Position numbers and translations under genes: made by a program. From Lucinisca nassula (Eukaryota; Mollusca; Bivalvia; Lucinida; Lucinidae): a DNA stretch of 64,000 bases. The notes beneath the pieces were generated by a model that saw nothing but the letters and a program-made list of their open reading frames with translations, made no database searches and had not been told where the DNA came from. The DNA is taken from positions 215,370,204-215,434,203 of the forward strand of contig OY757010.1 of assembly GCA_963580285.1 (NCBI GenBank). The letters are read 5' to 3'. Shown in pieces: positions 41,260 to 51,816 of this stretch; the first letter of the stretch is position 1, and each line of letters starts with the position of its first letter.

Positions 41260-41861
41260 TTGGTCAAATCGCGAAAATATATGACAGTTATAAAACAGAT
41301 ATCAGTTCACCTAGGATTAACGACATTTGGCCACAGATGCAATAATAAACATTAAGAGGCCTCTCTCCCTTATACTCTTCCTGGTCAGTTGTGTCTGTAC
41401 AGACAACGCTTCTTGAAACAACTTTTGGCATTTTTTGTTGTTGTTTTTCTGTAGATTGACACACTAGTTTGTTCTGCACAGGTGTTGCCAACGGCTTACG
41501 CCAGTTTCACCCCAGAGTAGTTTTGCCCCGGGTCGTTTCGCCCTGGGTCGATTCCCGTGTGTCACCTTAAGCCATCCCAGGGATACCAGAATCAGAATAA
41601 TTATTGTTACTGATGAAACGTCAAACGACGGACAATGGGTGCGCATGCGCGCGAGTGACTTTTTGCTCTTTTCCGGCACAGGTACTTGAAGCTGATATTT
41701 ACACTATCAGAATATACAGTCTGTACGATTTTCGTAGAAAATCGAAGGTAGGACATTTCCCAGTTTGTACAAAAATATTTGCTCAGAATTTAATTAACAG
41801 TTTTTTAACCAGAAAATAGGGTCTCCTTAAACATTAAGTGACAGTTTTTTTCCCCGCCGCT
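41260..41861. other. No recognisable gene
   Basis: Unique-looking DNA with a CGCATGCGCGCG stretch near 41640. A minus-strand frame at 41464-41679 and a plus frame at 41604-41819 show no known motif. ACCCCAGAGTAGTTTTGCCC and GGGTCGTTTCGCCCTGGGTC near 41505-41550 form a small repeated word block. Confidence 0.4.
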
Positions 41862-43011
41862 GGGTCACCGGAAAGACCGAAATCACCGAAATCCATCGAA
41901 ATCACCGAAATCACCACAGAAATCACCGAAATCACCACCAAAATCACCCTGGGAAGTTCAGAAATCGCCATTGGATGATTGGATAGGGTTGGGAAAGACA
42001 TGGTAGGGTAGGGTTTTGTTGGATTTGGTCAGGTTGGATTTGGTAGGGACGGGTTTGGCCGGGGATTCGCCATGGAAATCACCGAAATCACCAAAGTTGG
42101 GTAGGATACGATACTAAAATTATCATTGTAATTTAATTAATATATAGACAAATTAGACTGAGATTTTTATAGTCCGTTAAATTGTCTAGTTAAAAAAATA
42201 TTATTTTTATTTCTTTAATTATTTAACTCTTGCATAAACAAATGTGGATAGGTAAACTGACCGGCTCAAAATTAACCTAAATAGTGTTGAGTGGGCCGTT
42301 AAGCTCAAATACAAACATAATCTGTATGCATATATGCTAGCGATATATTTAAAAAAAAAAGAAACAAACTAATCAAAGTATTATTATTATAAATTATAAT
42401 AACTTTAAACCAATCAAAAACTAAATTTGAGAAGATATGCGCAAAATTGTGATAATAACTTTAATCGACAGCAATGTCCAGCAGCTTTCTTTCTTTCCCA
42501 GCTGACTGTCAGGAACTCCTTTTATTCACAATTATCGCACAGTAAAGTCAAACTTTATTTTGGTACCGCGAACTAAAACCATGGTGATTTCGGTGATTTC
42601 CATGGCGAATCCCCGACCAAACAACAACAACAACCAAACCCGTCCCTACCAAACCCAACCTGACCAAATCCAACAAAACCCTACCCTACCATGTCTTTCC
42701 CAATCCTACCCAATCATACAATGGTGATTTCTGACCATTCCAGGGTGACATATACGTGAGACTGTCCAGTTTAATCCAGCGCATAATATTGGAAGATGAT
42801 TTATGTGGTGATTTCCATGGCGATTCCCCCTACCAATCCCATCCCTACCAAAGCCAACCAGACCAAATCCAACAAAACCCTACCCTATCATGTCTTTCAC
42901 AACCCTATCCAATCATACAATGGTGATTTATGAGCTACCCAGGGTGATTTTTTTGGTGATTTCGGTGATTTCTGTGGTGATTTCGGTGATTTCGGTCTTT
43001 CCGGTGACCGC
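41862..43011. mobile_element. Foldback element C (GAAATCACC type)
   Basis: Left arm 41862-42095 starts GGGTCACCGGAAAGACCG and is made of GAAATCACC units followed by GGTAGGGTAGGGTTTTGTTG. The right side holds two inverted copies of the arm (about 42580-42760 and 42805-43011), ending CGGTCTTTCCGGTGACCGC. Target duplication CCGCCGCT at 41854-41861 and 43012-43019. The loop is AT-rich and non-coding and contains a small S2-like end near 42262-42330. Confidence 0.85.
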
Positions 43012-43108
43012 CCGCCGCTAGCTTTCAATCACAAAATTAAGGTCCTGATTATGTCTGCAAATTCGTTTATTCATGAAAAAATTTTTTAATTTGGCATCCG
43101 TATGTAAA

Positions 43109-43275
43109 GCGTGGATAGCTCAGGGGAGCGTGGATAGCTCAGTGGTTAGTGCACTTGCCACTGATGCTAGAGGTCCCGGTTTCGATCCCCGGCAGCGGCG
43201 ATAAAATTTCGGTGTCCGAACACGCTCCATTGGCATCATTTGCAGGGATGAATGTCATAAAGTGCACCGTCCTTC
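43109..43275 (+). mobile_element. S3 SINE, tRNA-like head and 5' body
   Basis: Head GCGTGGATAGCTCAGTGG (A box) and GGTCCCGGTTTCGATCCCC (B box) resembles a tRNA; its first 18 bases are duplicated at 43109. The body continues TCGGTGTCCGAACACGC, GGCATCATTTGCAGGG, AAAGTGCACCGTCCTTC and is cut there by a 2.5-kb element. It resumes at 45793 with GTCCTTCGG. Confidence 0.85.
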
Positions 43276-43787
43276 CGGTACGTTTACTAACCGGAATGGA
43301 CCGGAATGGACCCAATAACCGGAACGGACCTGGAATAACCGGAACGGACCTTTAAAATCATTATTTTATCCAATTATCAAATGAATATGCTGAATATATG
43401 AGGTAGTAGGGAAATTAAGAATGAGAGGAGGCAATTTTGGATGAAAGATTCTGTATTATACTCACTCAAAGGCGCTAAAAATGAAGCCTAGATTAAACCA
43501 GGCGTTTGTAAATAGCACCATGAAGCCTATTTAATTTTTATAGATTTAAAGATATCACTGGCCAATGCTCAGGAGCAAATATCTGGTCTTAATTAGTGAG
43601 CACTTACAGGTATTTATTGGCGAACAAGTATCACATGCTATGCCACGAAAGCGGAAATGTTCAATACCCAAGCTCATTAAAAAGCATTGATAACTTTGGC
43701 ACTGTTAACTTAAATAATTCATATTATATAAAGCCTAAGGCTTATGTTGATTCATGTCACACAGACACAACAACGTCCGTATACATC

Positions 43788-43859
43788 ATGGTACGTTTCG
43801 CCCTCTTTGGGGATAGCTATATCTCTCATCTCAGGAACTTCTGTAAAGGGGAGCTGAAG
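43788..43859 (+). CDS. Exon-like segment, possible SGNH-hydrolase-type start
   Basis: ATG followed by 23 codons, MVRFALFGDSYISHLRNFCK then GELK, ending at a GT donor (AAG then GTAATT). FALFGDSYI resembles block I (GDS) of SGNH/GDSL hydrolases, which occur in several retroelement and transposon proteins of invertebrates. No downstream exon was found. It could be a first exon of a gene carried in the hAT-like element or a captured exon. Confidence 0.4.
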
Positions 43860-44224
43860 GTAATTTCTTCTTGTTTTCTGTTTTCAATAGAGATGTCCTG
43901 CTCATGATCGTATAGGATGGGTTTTCATGATAGGTATGGCATGAACATTCTCCCAGCGGGTACATGACGTTCAATTTATTCCGTAGTAGTAAAGTAAAGT
44001 AAAATATTAGCTGTTACGCAAAATCGATATTCCAAGCCGCGAATCCCGAGCCAAGTTCACACACTCCCCATAATCTTTTACCGAGTCTCACTTGGCATTT
44101 TCAGCTAACATATTTTGTAATAGCTTACCCAGCAATATAAGAGTGCGGTACAGTGTATGTTTGAGTTTTGCGTCCCACTAACAATTAATAGTTGAGGTCA
44201 TATGGAGATGGGACTTTATTCTTA

Positions 44225-44505
44225 CACAAAACTATAGATTGTGGGTACTCGTTAGATTTGAGGTTTAACGTCCCCATCAACACTGTATATGTCATTTTGG
44301 AGACGTCGGTTCCAATTTTGTGGGACGTTTACTCGACATTGAGATGAAAAGACATCTCAAGCCCTGTCGCCCAATGAAGGCAATAGGGTTTATAAGCCCA
44401 TATATTTCTTCAAGCACCGATGGGCTCGTTAAAACCACAATGTGTGTGTGCGTGTGTGTGTGTGTGGGGGGGGGGGCAGGTTCTAACTAGCACCCACAAT
44501 CTGTT
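44225..44505. mobile_element. Q MITE split by an S2 SINE
   Basis: ACTATAGATTGTGGGTACTC at 44231 and GCACCCACAATCTGTTTGG at 44490 are the two palindrome arms. Between them lie an S2 SINE (44255-44424), a (GT)n tract and a G run (about 44440-44476). Confidence 0.7.
44255..44424 (-). mobile_element. S2 SINE with internal deletion
   Basis: GATTTGAGGTTTAACGTCCC at the 3' end, then TGGAGACGTCGG and CAATAGGGTTTATAAGCCC joined directly to CATATATTTCTTCAAGC, so about 130 bases are missing. Duplication CTCGTTA at 44248-44254 and 44425-44431. Confidence 0.8.
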
Positions 44506-44699
44506 TGGTTTATGAGACGAGTAGCTTTGCCAATGCACCACAGAGGCTTCTTAATTAAATGTAAATATGTTTTTATGTTCTTATTAAAAACCTGTAAATT
44601 ACACTTTATATGACTTCTCAAGACTTTCGGATGAGTCTTTAAACCGAAGTCCCGTCTCCGTAGCTGTTTGTGAGTCGTAAAGCTGAAAATCGCATCCAC

Positions 44700-44850
44700 T
44701 CATTACACTTTAGATTGAGAAAAGTGTGGTTCACAGTGGTAAACATTATTTCTGTGTTCTTGAAAAAGATACAGATTGTGGGCACTCGTTAGAATCGCCA
44801 ATGTGGGGGCGGTTCTAACGAGCATCTAGAATCTGTTTGATTTATGAGAC
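44700..44850. mobile_element. Q MITE
   Basis: GAAAAGTGTGGTTCACAGTGG, arms ACAGATTGTGGGCACTCG and CGAGCATCTAGAATCTG around GAATCGCCAATGTGGGGGC. Confidence 0.6.
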
Positions 44851-45129
44851 GAGTAGCGTTACCAATACAACACAGAGTCTTTTTAAAATAAATGTAAATA
44901 TATTTGTATGTTCTTAGTAAAACCATTAAATTATATCAGTAAAAGTGACAATGTTCAACTGTGACAACCGCTTGCGTACAAGCCTGCCCAGGAAAAGTGA
45001 GGATAGGTGACAACTGTGCAAACAAATTATAAACATAGATTACTATACATTTCGTTTTTGGTCATTTGTCTTCCATACAAATACACATGATACGAATACC
45101 TTGGTTTCAAGAAATACTTGAATATGTTA

Positions 45130-45290
45130 ACACTGTAAATTCCACTTGATATAGAGAAAAGTGGGGTTTACAATAGTATATATTTATTTCTGAATTCTGG
45201 CACAAAAACATAGATTGTGGATACTTGTTAGAACCGCATCTGTTGAGACAGTTCTAACGAGCACCCACTATCTGTTTGGTGCAAAAAATA
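45130..45290. mobile_element. Q MITE
   Basis: AAAGTGGGGTTTACAATAG, arms ATAGATTGTGGATACTTG and CGAGCACCCACTATCTG around AACCGCATCTGTTGAGACAG. Confidence 0.6.
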
Positions 45291-45792
45291 CGGAGAAAAA
45301 GAAATCAGTTATTTGCCTGAAAAAAGTTAGTTATGGTCCATTAAGAGGTACCATTATATCACAGATATTTTAAAGAGAATTCCGTCAATAGCGTTGCAGT
45401 CCAACATCTTCAGTGATGCTGGACATTGGTACTGCAGGACATATTTTTTCTAACTAGTTCCCAAACAATGAAAGAATCTTTTTCTTGCATACACTCTCCG
45501 GGATTCTGGTATATAGTAAATTTATTTAGACTGTAGGCATGTAAGATTACTCAATTTTTATCTGGTCAGGATCACTGGACTAGGTCAAGACTATTCCAGG
45601 GTAAAAATCCAGTATTTCCTAAAGCGGCTAGCATACTTCTAAAGTCAACCTACACTTAATAGCAGAATACATATGACCAAAGACATATAATTCTCTAACT
45701 TATGACTAAAATAAAGGTCCGTTCCGGTTATTCCAGGTCCGTTCCGGTTATTGGGTCCATTCCGGTCCATTCCGGTTAGTAAACGTACCCTG

Positions 45793-45987
45793 GTCCTTCG
45801 GATCGGGACGTTAACTGGAGGCCCCCTGTGCAGGGAGAACCATCCCCTATGCAGGTTAAAGATCCCTACCATAATTACATGATTACTGTGTAGGCTTTCA
45901 TCCTGCAAAACCTGGAGTGTATGTAATATACACCTGCGGTAATGGTCAAATGTGACCGACGCAGTATCAGAAGATAGATAGATAGAT
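45793..45987 (+). mobile_element. S3 SINE, 3' part with LINE-like tail
   Basis: GTCCTTCGGATCGGGACG, TGCAGGTTAAAGATCCC, TGTGTAGGCTTTCATCC, then the tail GGTAATGGTCAAATGTGACC, GACGCAGTATCAGAAG and GATA repeats. The tail differs from the LINE 3' end at 50169-50214 at only a handful of positions, with the same GATA microsatellite. Confidence 0.85.
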
Positions 45988-46195
45988 AAAAACTCAGATT
46001 CAACAGGTGGAGAAGATGCAGAGGAAAGCTGCTAGATGGACCTGCAGACGAAGGCGAAATAGAAGTAGCGTCGGTGACATGCTTGATAAGCTAGAGTGGC
46101 CATCCCTGGAGACCCGTCGTGAGCAGTCCTCCATAACCTTCTTCTACAAGATACATTCTGGTACAGTATCAATTAACAATTATCACAACATATTT
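45988..46195 (+). pseudogene. LINE C-terminal fragment
   Basis: Translates VEKMQRKAARWTCRRRRNRS, SVGDMLDKLEWPSLETRREQ, SSITFFYKIHSGTVSIN, the segment downstream of the RT in the local LINE family. Its TGGTACAGTATCAATTAAC ending is shared with the minus-strand copy at 55826-57433, so it belongs to that subfamily. Both ends are truncated. Confidence 0.8.
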
Positions 46196-46462
46196 ATCAC
46201 ATCCCGGATAATTTTGCAGGTTTAGTTAGGTTTTTACGACTTTTCATATTTATCACATCCCGGATAATTTGGCTTGGTATTTTTTTTTACTTTTGCACCG
46301 AAACAAAACTAGTTCCGGCTTCGCGGCGGATTGACATTAAGGTAAACAATTAAGTTTAAATGTGATTTTTGATGATATTGCCCAACAGAGGGGACTTTCC
46401 CAGACACCACCTTATATTTATTGCCCTTCAGTAACCAAAGAGTCACCAGAAAACCAACAATA

Positions 46463-49400
46463 ATGAGCCATTTTGCAATTGACCTCCTTTTTGAAGTATG
46501 TTGCATGTTGCTGGCAACAAGACTTGCATCTCTTCTTAGTTGCAGTGGACAGGATCTACAGGAAATCCCAGTTAACTTCTTCCCAGTTTATGCAGACACA
46601 CGTGGTACAACAGCAATCGACCGTAACTTTGCATTTCATTTGCCCCATGTTTGTACAATATCAATCTTAAAAAAATCTCTAAGAATGAAGGGGTTTCCTG
46701 GTTCAAATAAACTTTTCTACTTGTATATATTTACAGTTGTTATAGGTAATGCTTGGGGTGTTGAATCAAATCCTGGTCCAGACTCCCGAAATGACAGTTC
46801 ACACTTCCCCTGTGGACTCTGTCAAAAAAGTGTTGGTTGGGAAGACCGGGGAATTTGTTGCGACACCTGCAATGTCTGGTATCACATAGGATGTCAAGGC
46901 ATGTCATCAACTATGTATAGTTTTTACAACAGATCATTGAATAAAAATGTTGCATGGGAGTGTTTGAAATGTGGAATGCCAAACTTTTCCACATCTCTGT
47001 TTGACACCTCATCTTCTATAGACACCTACAACCACTTTGAACCTTTATCTACCCTATCCGAGCCTGATAGTCCGATACCAGACAACATCGGCCCACCCAC
47101 GGCAGCTTCATCGCCCATTGTGCAGCAGTCAAACGAAGCTAAACGAAAGACCAAAAAGGCGGTCCTTAACCATCCCCTCAGAATATTGATCATGAATTGT
47201 CAGTCAATAAAGAATAAAAGGGCTGAACTTCATACAATTATCGACTCGGCGAAACCAGACATCATTTTGGGCAATGAGTCTTGGTTAACCCCAGAAATTA
47301 AAAACTCGGAAATTTTCCCTGAATCCTTTGAGGCCATCCGGAAAGACAGAGTTGGGGATGCACATGGAGGTGTCTTCGTGGCTTTCAAGCGAGACCTACT
47401 CTGTACAGAAACTCCGGAGTTGGACACCAACTGTGAACTAGTTTGGTGTAAATTGAACATCATTGGATGTAGGACTTTGTACCTTGGATCTTTTTATCGC
47501 CCACCAGATCAGATTGACCCAGAATATCTTGAGGCTTTTAATTCATCTTTGTCTACGATAATGTCAAATGCAAATGCCCATATTTTGGTTGGCGGAGACT
47601 TTAATTGTGGTGACATTGAATGGAGCAGCATGCAGGTGCCCCCTGGGGTGCCTAAAAGGCAGACACAGCAACAACTTTTGGATATAATTAAAGAACACTG
47701 CCTGGCCCAAGTTGTTAACATACCCACCCGACAAGAAAAGACCCTTGATTTATTGTTTACAAATTCTCACTCCCCAGTAAGCCGAGTTAAGGGGATGCCC
47801 CCGATTGGCAAAGCTGATCATGACATAGTCCTTGTTGAGTATGACATAAAAGCTAAACGAATCAGACAAGTCCCGCGTAAATTTTTCTCTACAAACGTGC
47901 GGATATGGATGGTCTGCGAGACCATATGGCGCGATTTAAGGATTCGTTCCTTTCCTCTGACCTCTCACACATGTCAGTTAATGACCTGTGGGTCAGTTTT
48001 AAGTCCGAATTAACCACGGCAATGGAAAGGTTTATACCAACTAAAATGACCAAAACACAATATAGGGCACCATGGATCGATAACACGATCAAGCATCTCA
48101 TCAGAAGACGGAATAGAATGTATTTTCGTGCTCGCAAGTCTAGCAGCCCTGACGTTAAGAACCATTACAAACGGTTCAGAGCACATGTGCAAAAGGTTAT
48201 AAGAGATGCATATTGGAAGCATGTTTCCAGCATCTTTACCTTTGAAGATGACAATATAGATCCCGATAGTCCCCAAAAGAATGGTAAAGTTAAAAAGTTT
48301 TGGTCATTCGTAAAGTCCCTGAAAAAGGATGCGTTTGGGATCACTTCGCTAAGGGAAAATGGAATTCTAAAAACAGATGCGCGCGATAAGGCTAATATTT
48401 GCAATAAACAGTTTCAATCAGCATTTACGCGTGAAACTGATGGTGAGCTACCATCTAAAGGTGAAAGTCCGTTCCCCTCTATGGGGGACATAACAGTTGA
48501 CCCCAATGGGGTCGCTAAACTGTTAGGTAAGCTCAAGATACATAAGGCATCTGGGCCCGATGACCTGAATGCCAGGGTACTTAAGGAATGTAGTGCTGAA
48601 ATATCTCCTGTGTTGGCCTTTATCTTCAATCAATCACTTGCCCAGGGCACTGTACCAGATGACTGGCGACAAGCAAATGTAACCCCGGTCTATAAAAAAG
48701 GGGAAAAATATGATGCAGCAAATTATAGACCAGTGTCGCTAACATGCATCTGTTGCAAAACCCTGGAGCATATATTAGTAAGCAACATCAACAAGCACTT
48801 AGCCTTTGAGAGCATTCTTGCTGACTGTCAACATGGTTTCCGGAGTCAAAGGTCTTGCGAAACGCAGCTTGTTCAATTTTACCATGACATAGTGAGCAAT
48901 CTGGATGGGGCCATAAATCGTGGCCACAAACAGACTGACTTGATCACCATGGACTTTGCTAAGGCCTTTGACAAGGTACCTCACAGAAGGCTATTACATA
49001 AACTGGAGTACTATGGGATAAGAGGATCCACGCATAGGTGGATTAGCTCATGGCTCTCTGGGCGCTCACAACAAGTTGTACTTGATGGCCAAGCGTCTGA
49101 TCCAGTCACTGTTTTATCTGGAGTCCCCCAAGGTTCGGTCCTTGGACCGGTCCTTTTCTTTGTTTTCATTAATGATCTCCCCGATAATATCAGGTCATCG
49201 GTCCGTTTGTTTGCTGATGATTGTGTCCTGTATAGGAACATATATTCTCCTTCTGATTTTTTTTATTTTACAAGATGACCTGGATCAACTTGCACAGTGG
49301 GAGGCCGATTGGCAAATGAAGTTCAATGTGGCCAAATGTCACTCAATGAGAGTGTCACGACACCCTCCGGACAAGCAAATTAAGTTTGACTATACTCTTC

Positions 49401-50023
49401 ACCAGCAAGTTTTGGAGCATGTTCAATCCGCCAAATATCTTGGTATCACCATCACTGACGATCTTGATTGGGGTCAACATATTTCAGAGATTACACCTAA
49501 AGCAACTAGGACTTTGGGATTCCTTAGACGGAACTTGGCTTTTGCACCTAGGCAGACAAAGGATGTTGCATATAAAACATTGGTTCGCCCTCAACTCGAA
49601 TATGCATCACCCATTTGGCACCCCTATGTTAAAACTCAGACTCAGCAGGTGGAGAAGGTGCAGAGGACAGCTGCTCGATGGACCTGTAGGCGATGGCGAA
49701 ATAGAAGTAGCGTCGGTGACATGCTTAATGAGCTAGAGTGGCCGTCCCTGGAGGCCCGTCGTGAGCAGTCCTCTTTAACCTTCTTCTACAAGATACACTC
49801 TGATTCAGTGTCTATTGATAAAGATAGGTACTTGACCCCTGTAACACTGTCGACCCAAACAAGGGCATCAAAAGTAAACGACTCACAATATCGTAGATAC
49901 CAGTCCTATAGTGATGCCCTGAAGAACTCGTTTTTTCCTAGAACTATTCCCCAATGGAATAGTCTTCCCTCCTCTGCGGTGAATGCCAAGTCCGCAGAAG
50001 AGTTCAAAGCCCGCACAGTGTAA
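46463..50023 (+). pseudogene. LINE polyprotein (2A, PHD, endonuclease, RT), copy 1
   Basis: Would copy and insert LINE RNA. The first ATG is 46463 (MSHFAIDLLFEVCC); frames can be read further upstream only from a TTG. Order: hydrophobic N-terminus (residues 5-30), 2A-like GVESNPGP (residues 99-106), PHD-type finger from about residue 117 (CGLCQKS, CCDTCNVWYHIGC, WECLKC), APE endonuclease from about 239 (NCQSIKNK, LGNESWL, GGDFNCGD, ADHDIV), and the RT with GPDDLNARVL, MDFAKAFDKVPH, SGVPQGSVLGP and FADDC. The C-terminal segment ends AEEFKARTV at 50023. Two single-base frame changes disable it: a base lost near 47880 (GTAAATTTTT versus GTAAAGTTTTT in copy 2) and a base gained near 49260. Confidence 0.85.
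46757..46780 (+). other. 2A-like motif, copy 1 (GVESNPGP)
   Basis: Codons for GVESNPGP after the hydrophobic LFYLYIFTVVIGNAW. The consensus ribosome-skipping motif is D(V/I)ExNPGP; here Gly replaces the Asp, so activity is doubtful. Confidence 0.65.
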
Positions 50024-50703
50024 GATTGGGTCTCAGAGGTATGCGTTTTAGGATACCTCTGTTATGCAGATTGTAAATAGTTTTAAGGACGCATCCAGTG
50101 CCTCTCTTTTTTTTTTTTTTTTTTTTTTTCTCGGCTAAATTCTAAATTTAGCCACCCAATCAACTGAGGTAATGGCCAGATATGACCGACTCAGTATAAG
50201 AAGATAGATAGATAAATTTGGCTTGGAATTTTTTTACTTTTGCACCGAAACAAAACTAGTTCCGGTTTCGCGGCGGATTGACATTAAGGTAAACAATTAA
50301 GTTTAAATGTGATTTTTGATGATATTGCCCAACAGAGGAGACTTTCCCAGACACCACTTTATATTTATTGCCCTTCAGTAACCAAAGAGTCACCAGAAAA
50401 CCAACAATAATGAGCCATTTTGCATTTGACCTCCATTTTGGAGTATGTTGCATGTTGCTGGCAACAAGACTTGCATCTCTTCTTAGTTGCAGTGGACAGG
50501 ATCTACAGGAAATCCCAGTTAACTTCTTCCCAGTTTATGCGGACACACGTGGTACAACAGCAATCGACCGTAACTTTGCATTTCATTTGCCCCATGTTTG
50601 TACAATATCAATCTTAAAAAAATCTCTAAGAATGAAGGGGTTTCCTGGTTCAAATAAACTTTTCTACTTGTATATATTTACAGTTGTTATAGGTAATGCT
50701 TGG

Positions 50704-50727
50704 GATGTTGAATCAAATCCTGGTCCA
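50704..50727 (+). other. 2A-like motif, copy 2 (canonical DVESNPGP)
   Basis: Exact match to D(V/I)ExNPGP. It lies at residues 99-106 counted from ATG 50410, after a hydrophobic stretch. In known 2A sequences the ribosome fails to link the last Gly to Pro, releasing the upstream peptide; here that would be a hydrophobic peptide of about 105 residues. Confidence 0.75.
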
Positions 50728-51816
50728 GACTCCCGAAATGACAGTTCACACTTCCCCTGTGGACTCTGTCAAAAAAGTGTTGGTTGGGAAGACCGGGGAA
50801 TTTGTTGCGACACCTGCAATGTCTGGTATCACATAGGATGTCAAGGCATGTCATCAACTATGTATAGTTTTTACAACAGATCATTGAATAAAAATGTTGC
50901 ATGGGAGTGTTTGAAATGTGGAATGCCAAACTTTTCCACATCTCTGTTTGACACCTCATCTTCTATAGACACCTACAACCACTTTGAACCTTTATCTACC
51001 CTATCCGAGCCTGATAGTCCGATACCAGACAACATCGGCCCACCCATGGCAGCTTCATCGCCCATTGTGCAGCAGTCAAAAGAAGCTAAACGAAATACCA
51101 AAAAGGCGGTCCTTAACCATCCCCTCAGAATATTGATCATGAATTGTCAGTCAATAAAGAATAAAAGGGCTGAACTTCATACAATTATCGACTCGGCGAA
51201 ACCAGATATCATTTTGGGCAATGAGTCTTGGTTAACCCCAGAAATCAAAAACTCGGAAATTTTCCCTGAATCCTTTGAGGCCATCCGGAAAGACAGAGTT
51301 GGGGATGCACATGGAGGTGTCTTCGTGGCTTTCAAGCGAGACCTACTCTGCACAGAAACTCCGGAGTTGGACACCAACTGTGAACTAGTTTGGTGTAAAT
51401 TGAACATCACTGGATGTAGGACTTTGTACCTTGGATCTTTTTATCGCCCACCAGATCAGATTGACCCAGAATATCTTGAGGCTTTTAATTCATCTTTGTC
51501 TAGGATAATGTCAAATGCAAATGCCCATATTTTGGTTGGCGGAGACTTTAATTGTGGTGACATTGAATGGAGCAGCATGCAGGTGCCCCATGGGGTGCCT
51601 AAAAGGCAGACACAGCAACAACTTTTGGATATAATTAAAGAACACTGCCTGGCCCAAGTTGTTAACATACCCACCCGACAAGAAAAGACCCTTGATTTGT
51701 TGTTTACAAATTCTCCATCCCCAGTAAGCCGAGTTAAGGGGATGCCCCCGATTGGCAAAGCTGATCATGACATAGTCCTTGTTGAGTATGACATAAAAGC
51801 TAAGCGAATCAGACAA

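Larger units (their letters stand above)
43276..45792. mobile_element. hAT-like element inside an S3 SINE
   Basis: About 74 bases at each end are perfect or near-perfect inverted repeats: GGTACGTTTACTAACCGG at the left, CCGGTTAGTAAACGTACCCTG at the right, with internal ACCGGAATGG and ACCGGAACGG words. GTCCTTC is duplicated (43269-43275 and 45793-45799). The right CCCTG end and 7-8 base duplication fit hAT; the outer left bases look damaged. No transposase recognised; three Q MITEs, an S2 SINE and an exon-like segment lie inside. Confidence 0.7.
46209..50214 (+). mobile_element. 2A/PHD LINE, copy 1 (nearly full length)
   Basis: APE-type non-LTR retrotransposon of the CR1/L2/Jockey assemblage (clade not resolved). 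The 5' region shares TTAGTTAGG..CATATTT and CCCGGATAATTTGG with copy 4 and contains a duplicated CATATTTATCACATCCCGG (46188 and 46244). One long coding region follows, then a short 3' UTR with T run (50108-50129), GGTAATGGCCAGATATGACC and a GATA tail. Copy 2 starts immediately after the tail. Confidence 0.85.

Noticed and set aside
41640..41660. GC-alternating CGCATGCGCGCG stretch as a promoter or Z-DNA element
   Set aside because: Too short and without a linked transcript or gene start; not reported as a feature.
43128..43196. tRNA gene on the plus strand
   Set aside because: Looks like a tRNA but continues into the S3 SINE body, whose second half is found at 45793 after an inserted element.
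46421..46462. Start of the LINE protein at a TTG codon
   Set aside because: The frame is open upstream, but the first ATG is 46463; animal translation would not normally start at TTG.
47905..49278. Separate second LINE gene overlapping the first
   Set aside because: Comparison with copy 2 shows one base missing near 47880; the second frame is the same polyprotein after a frameshift.
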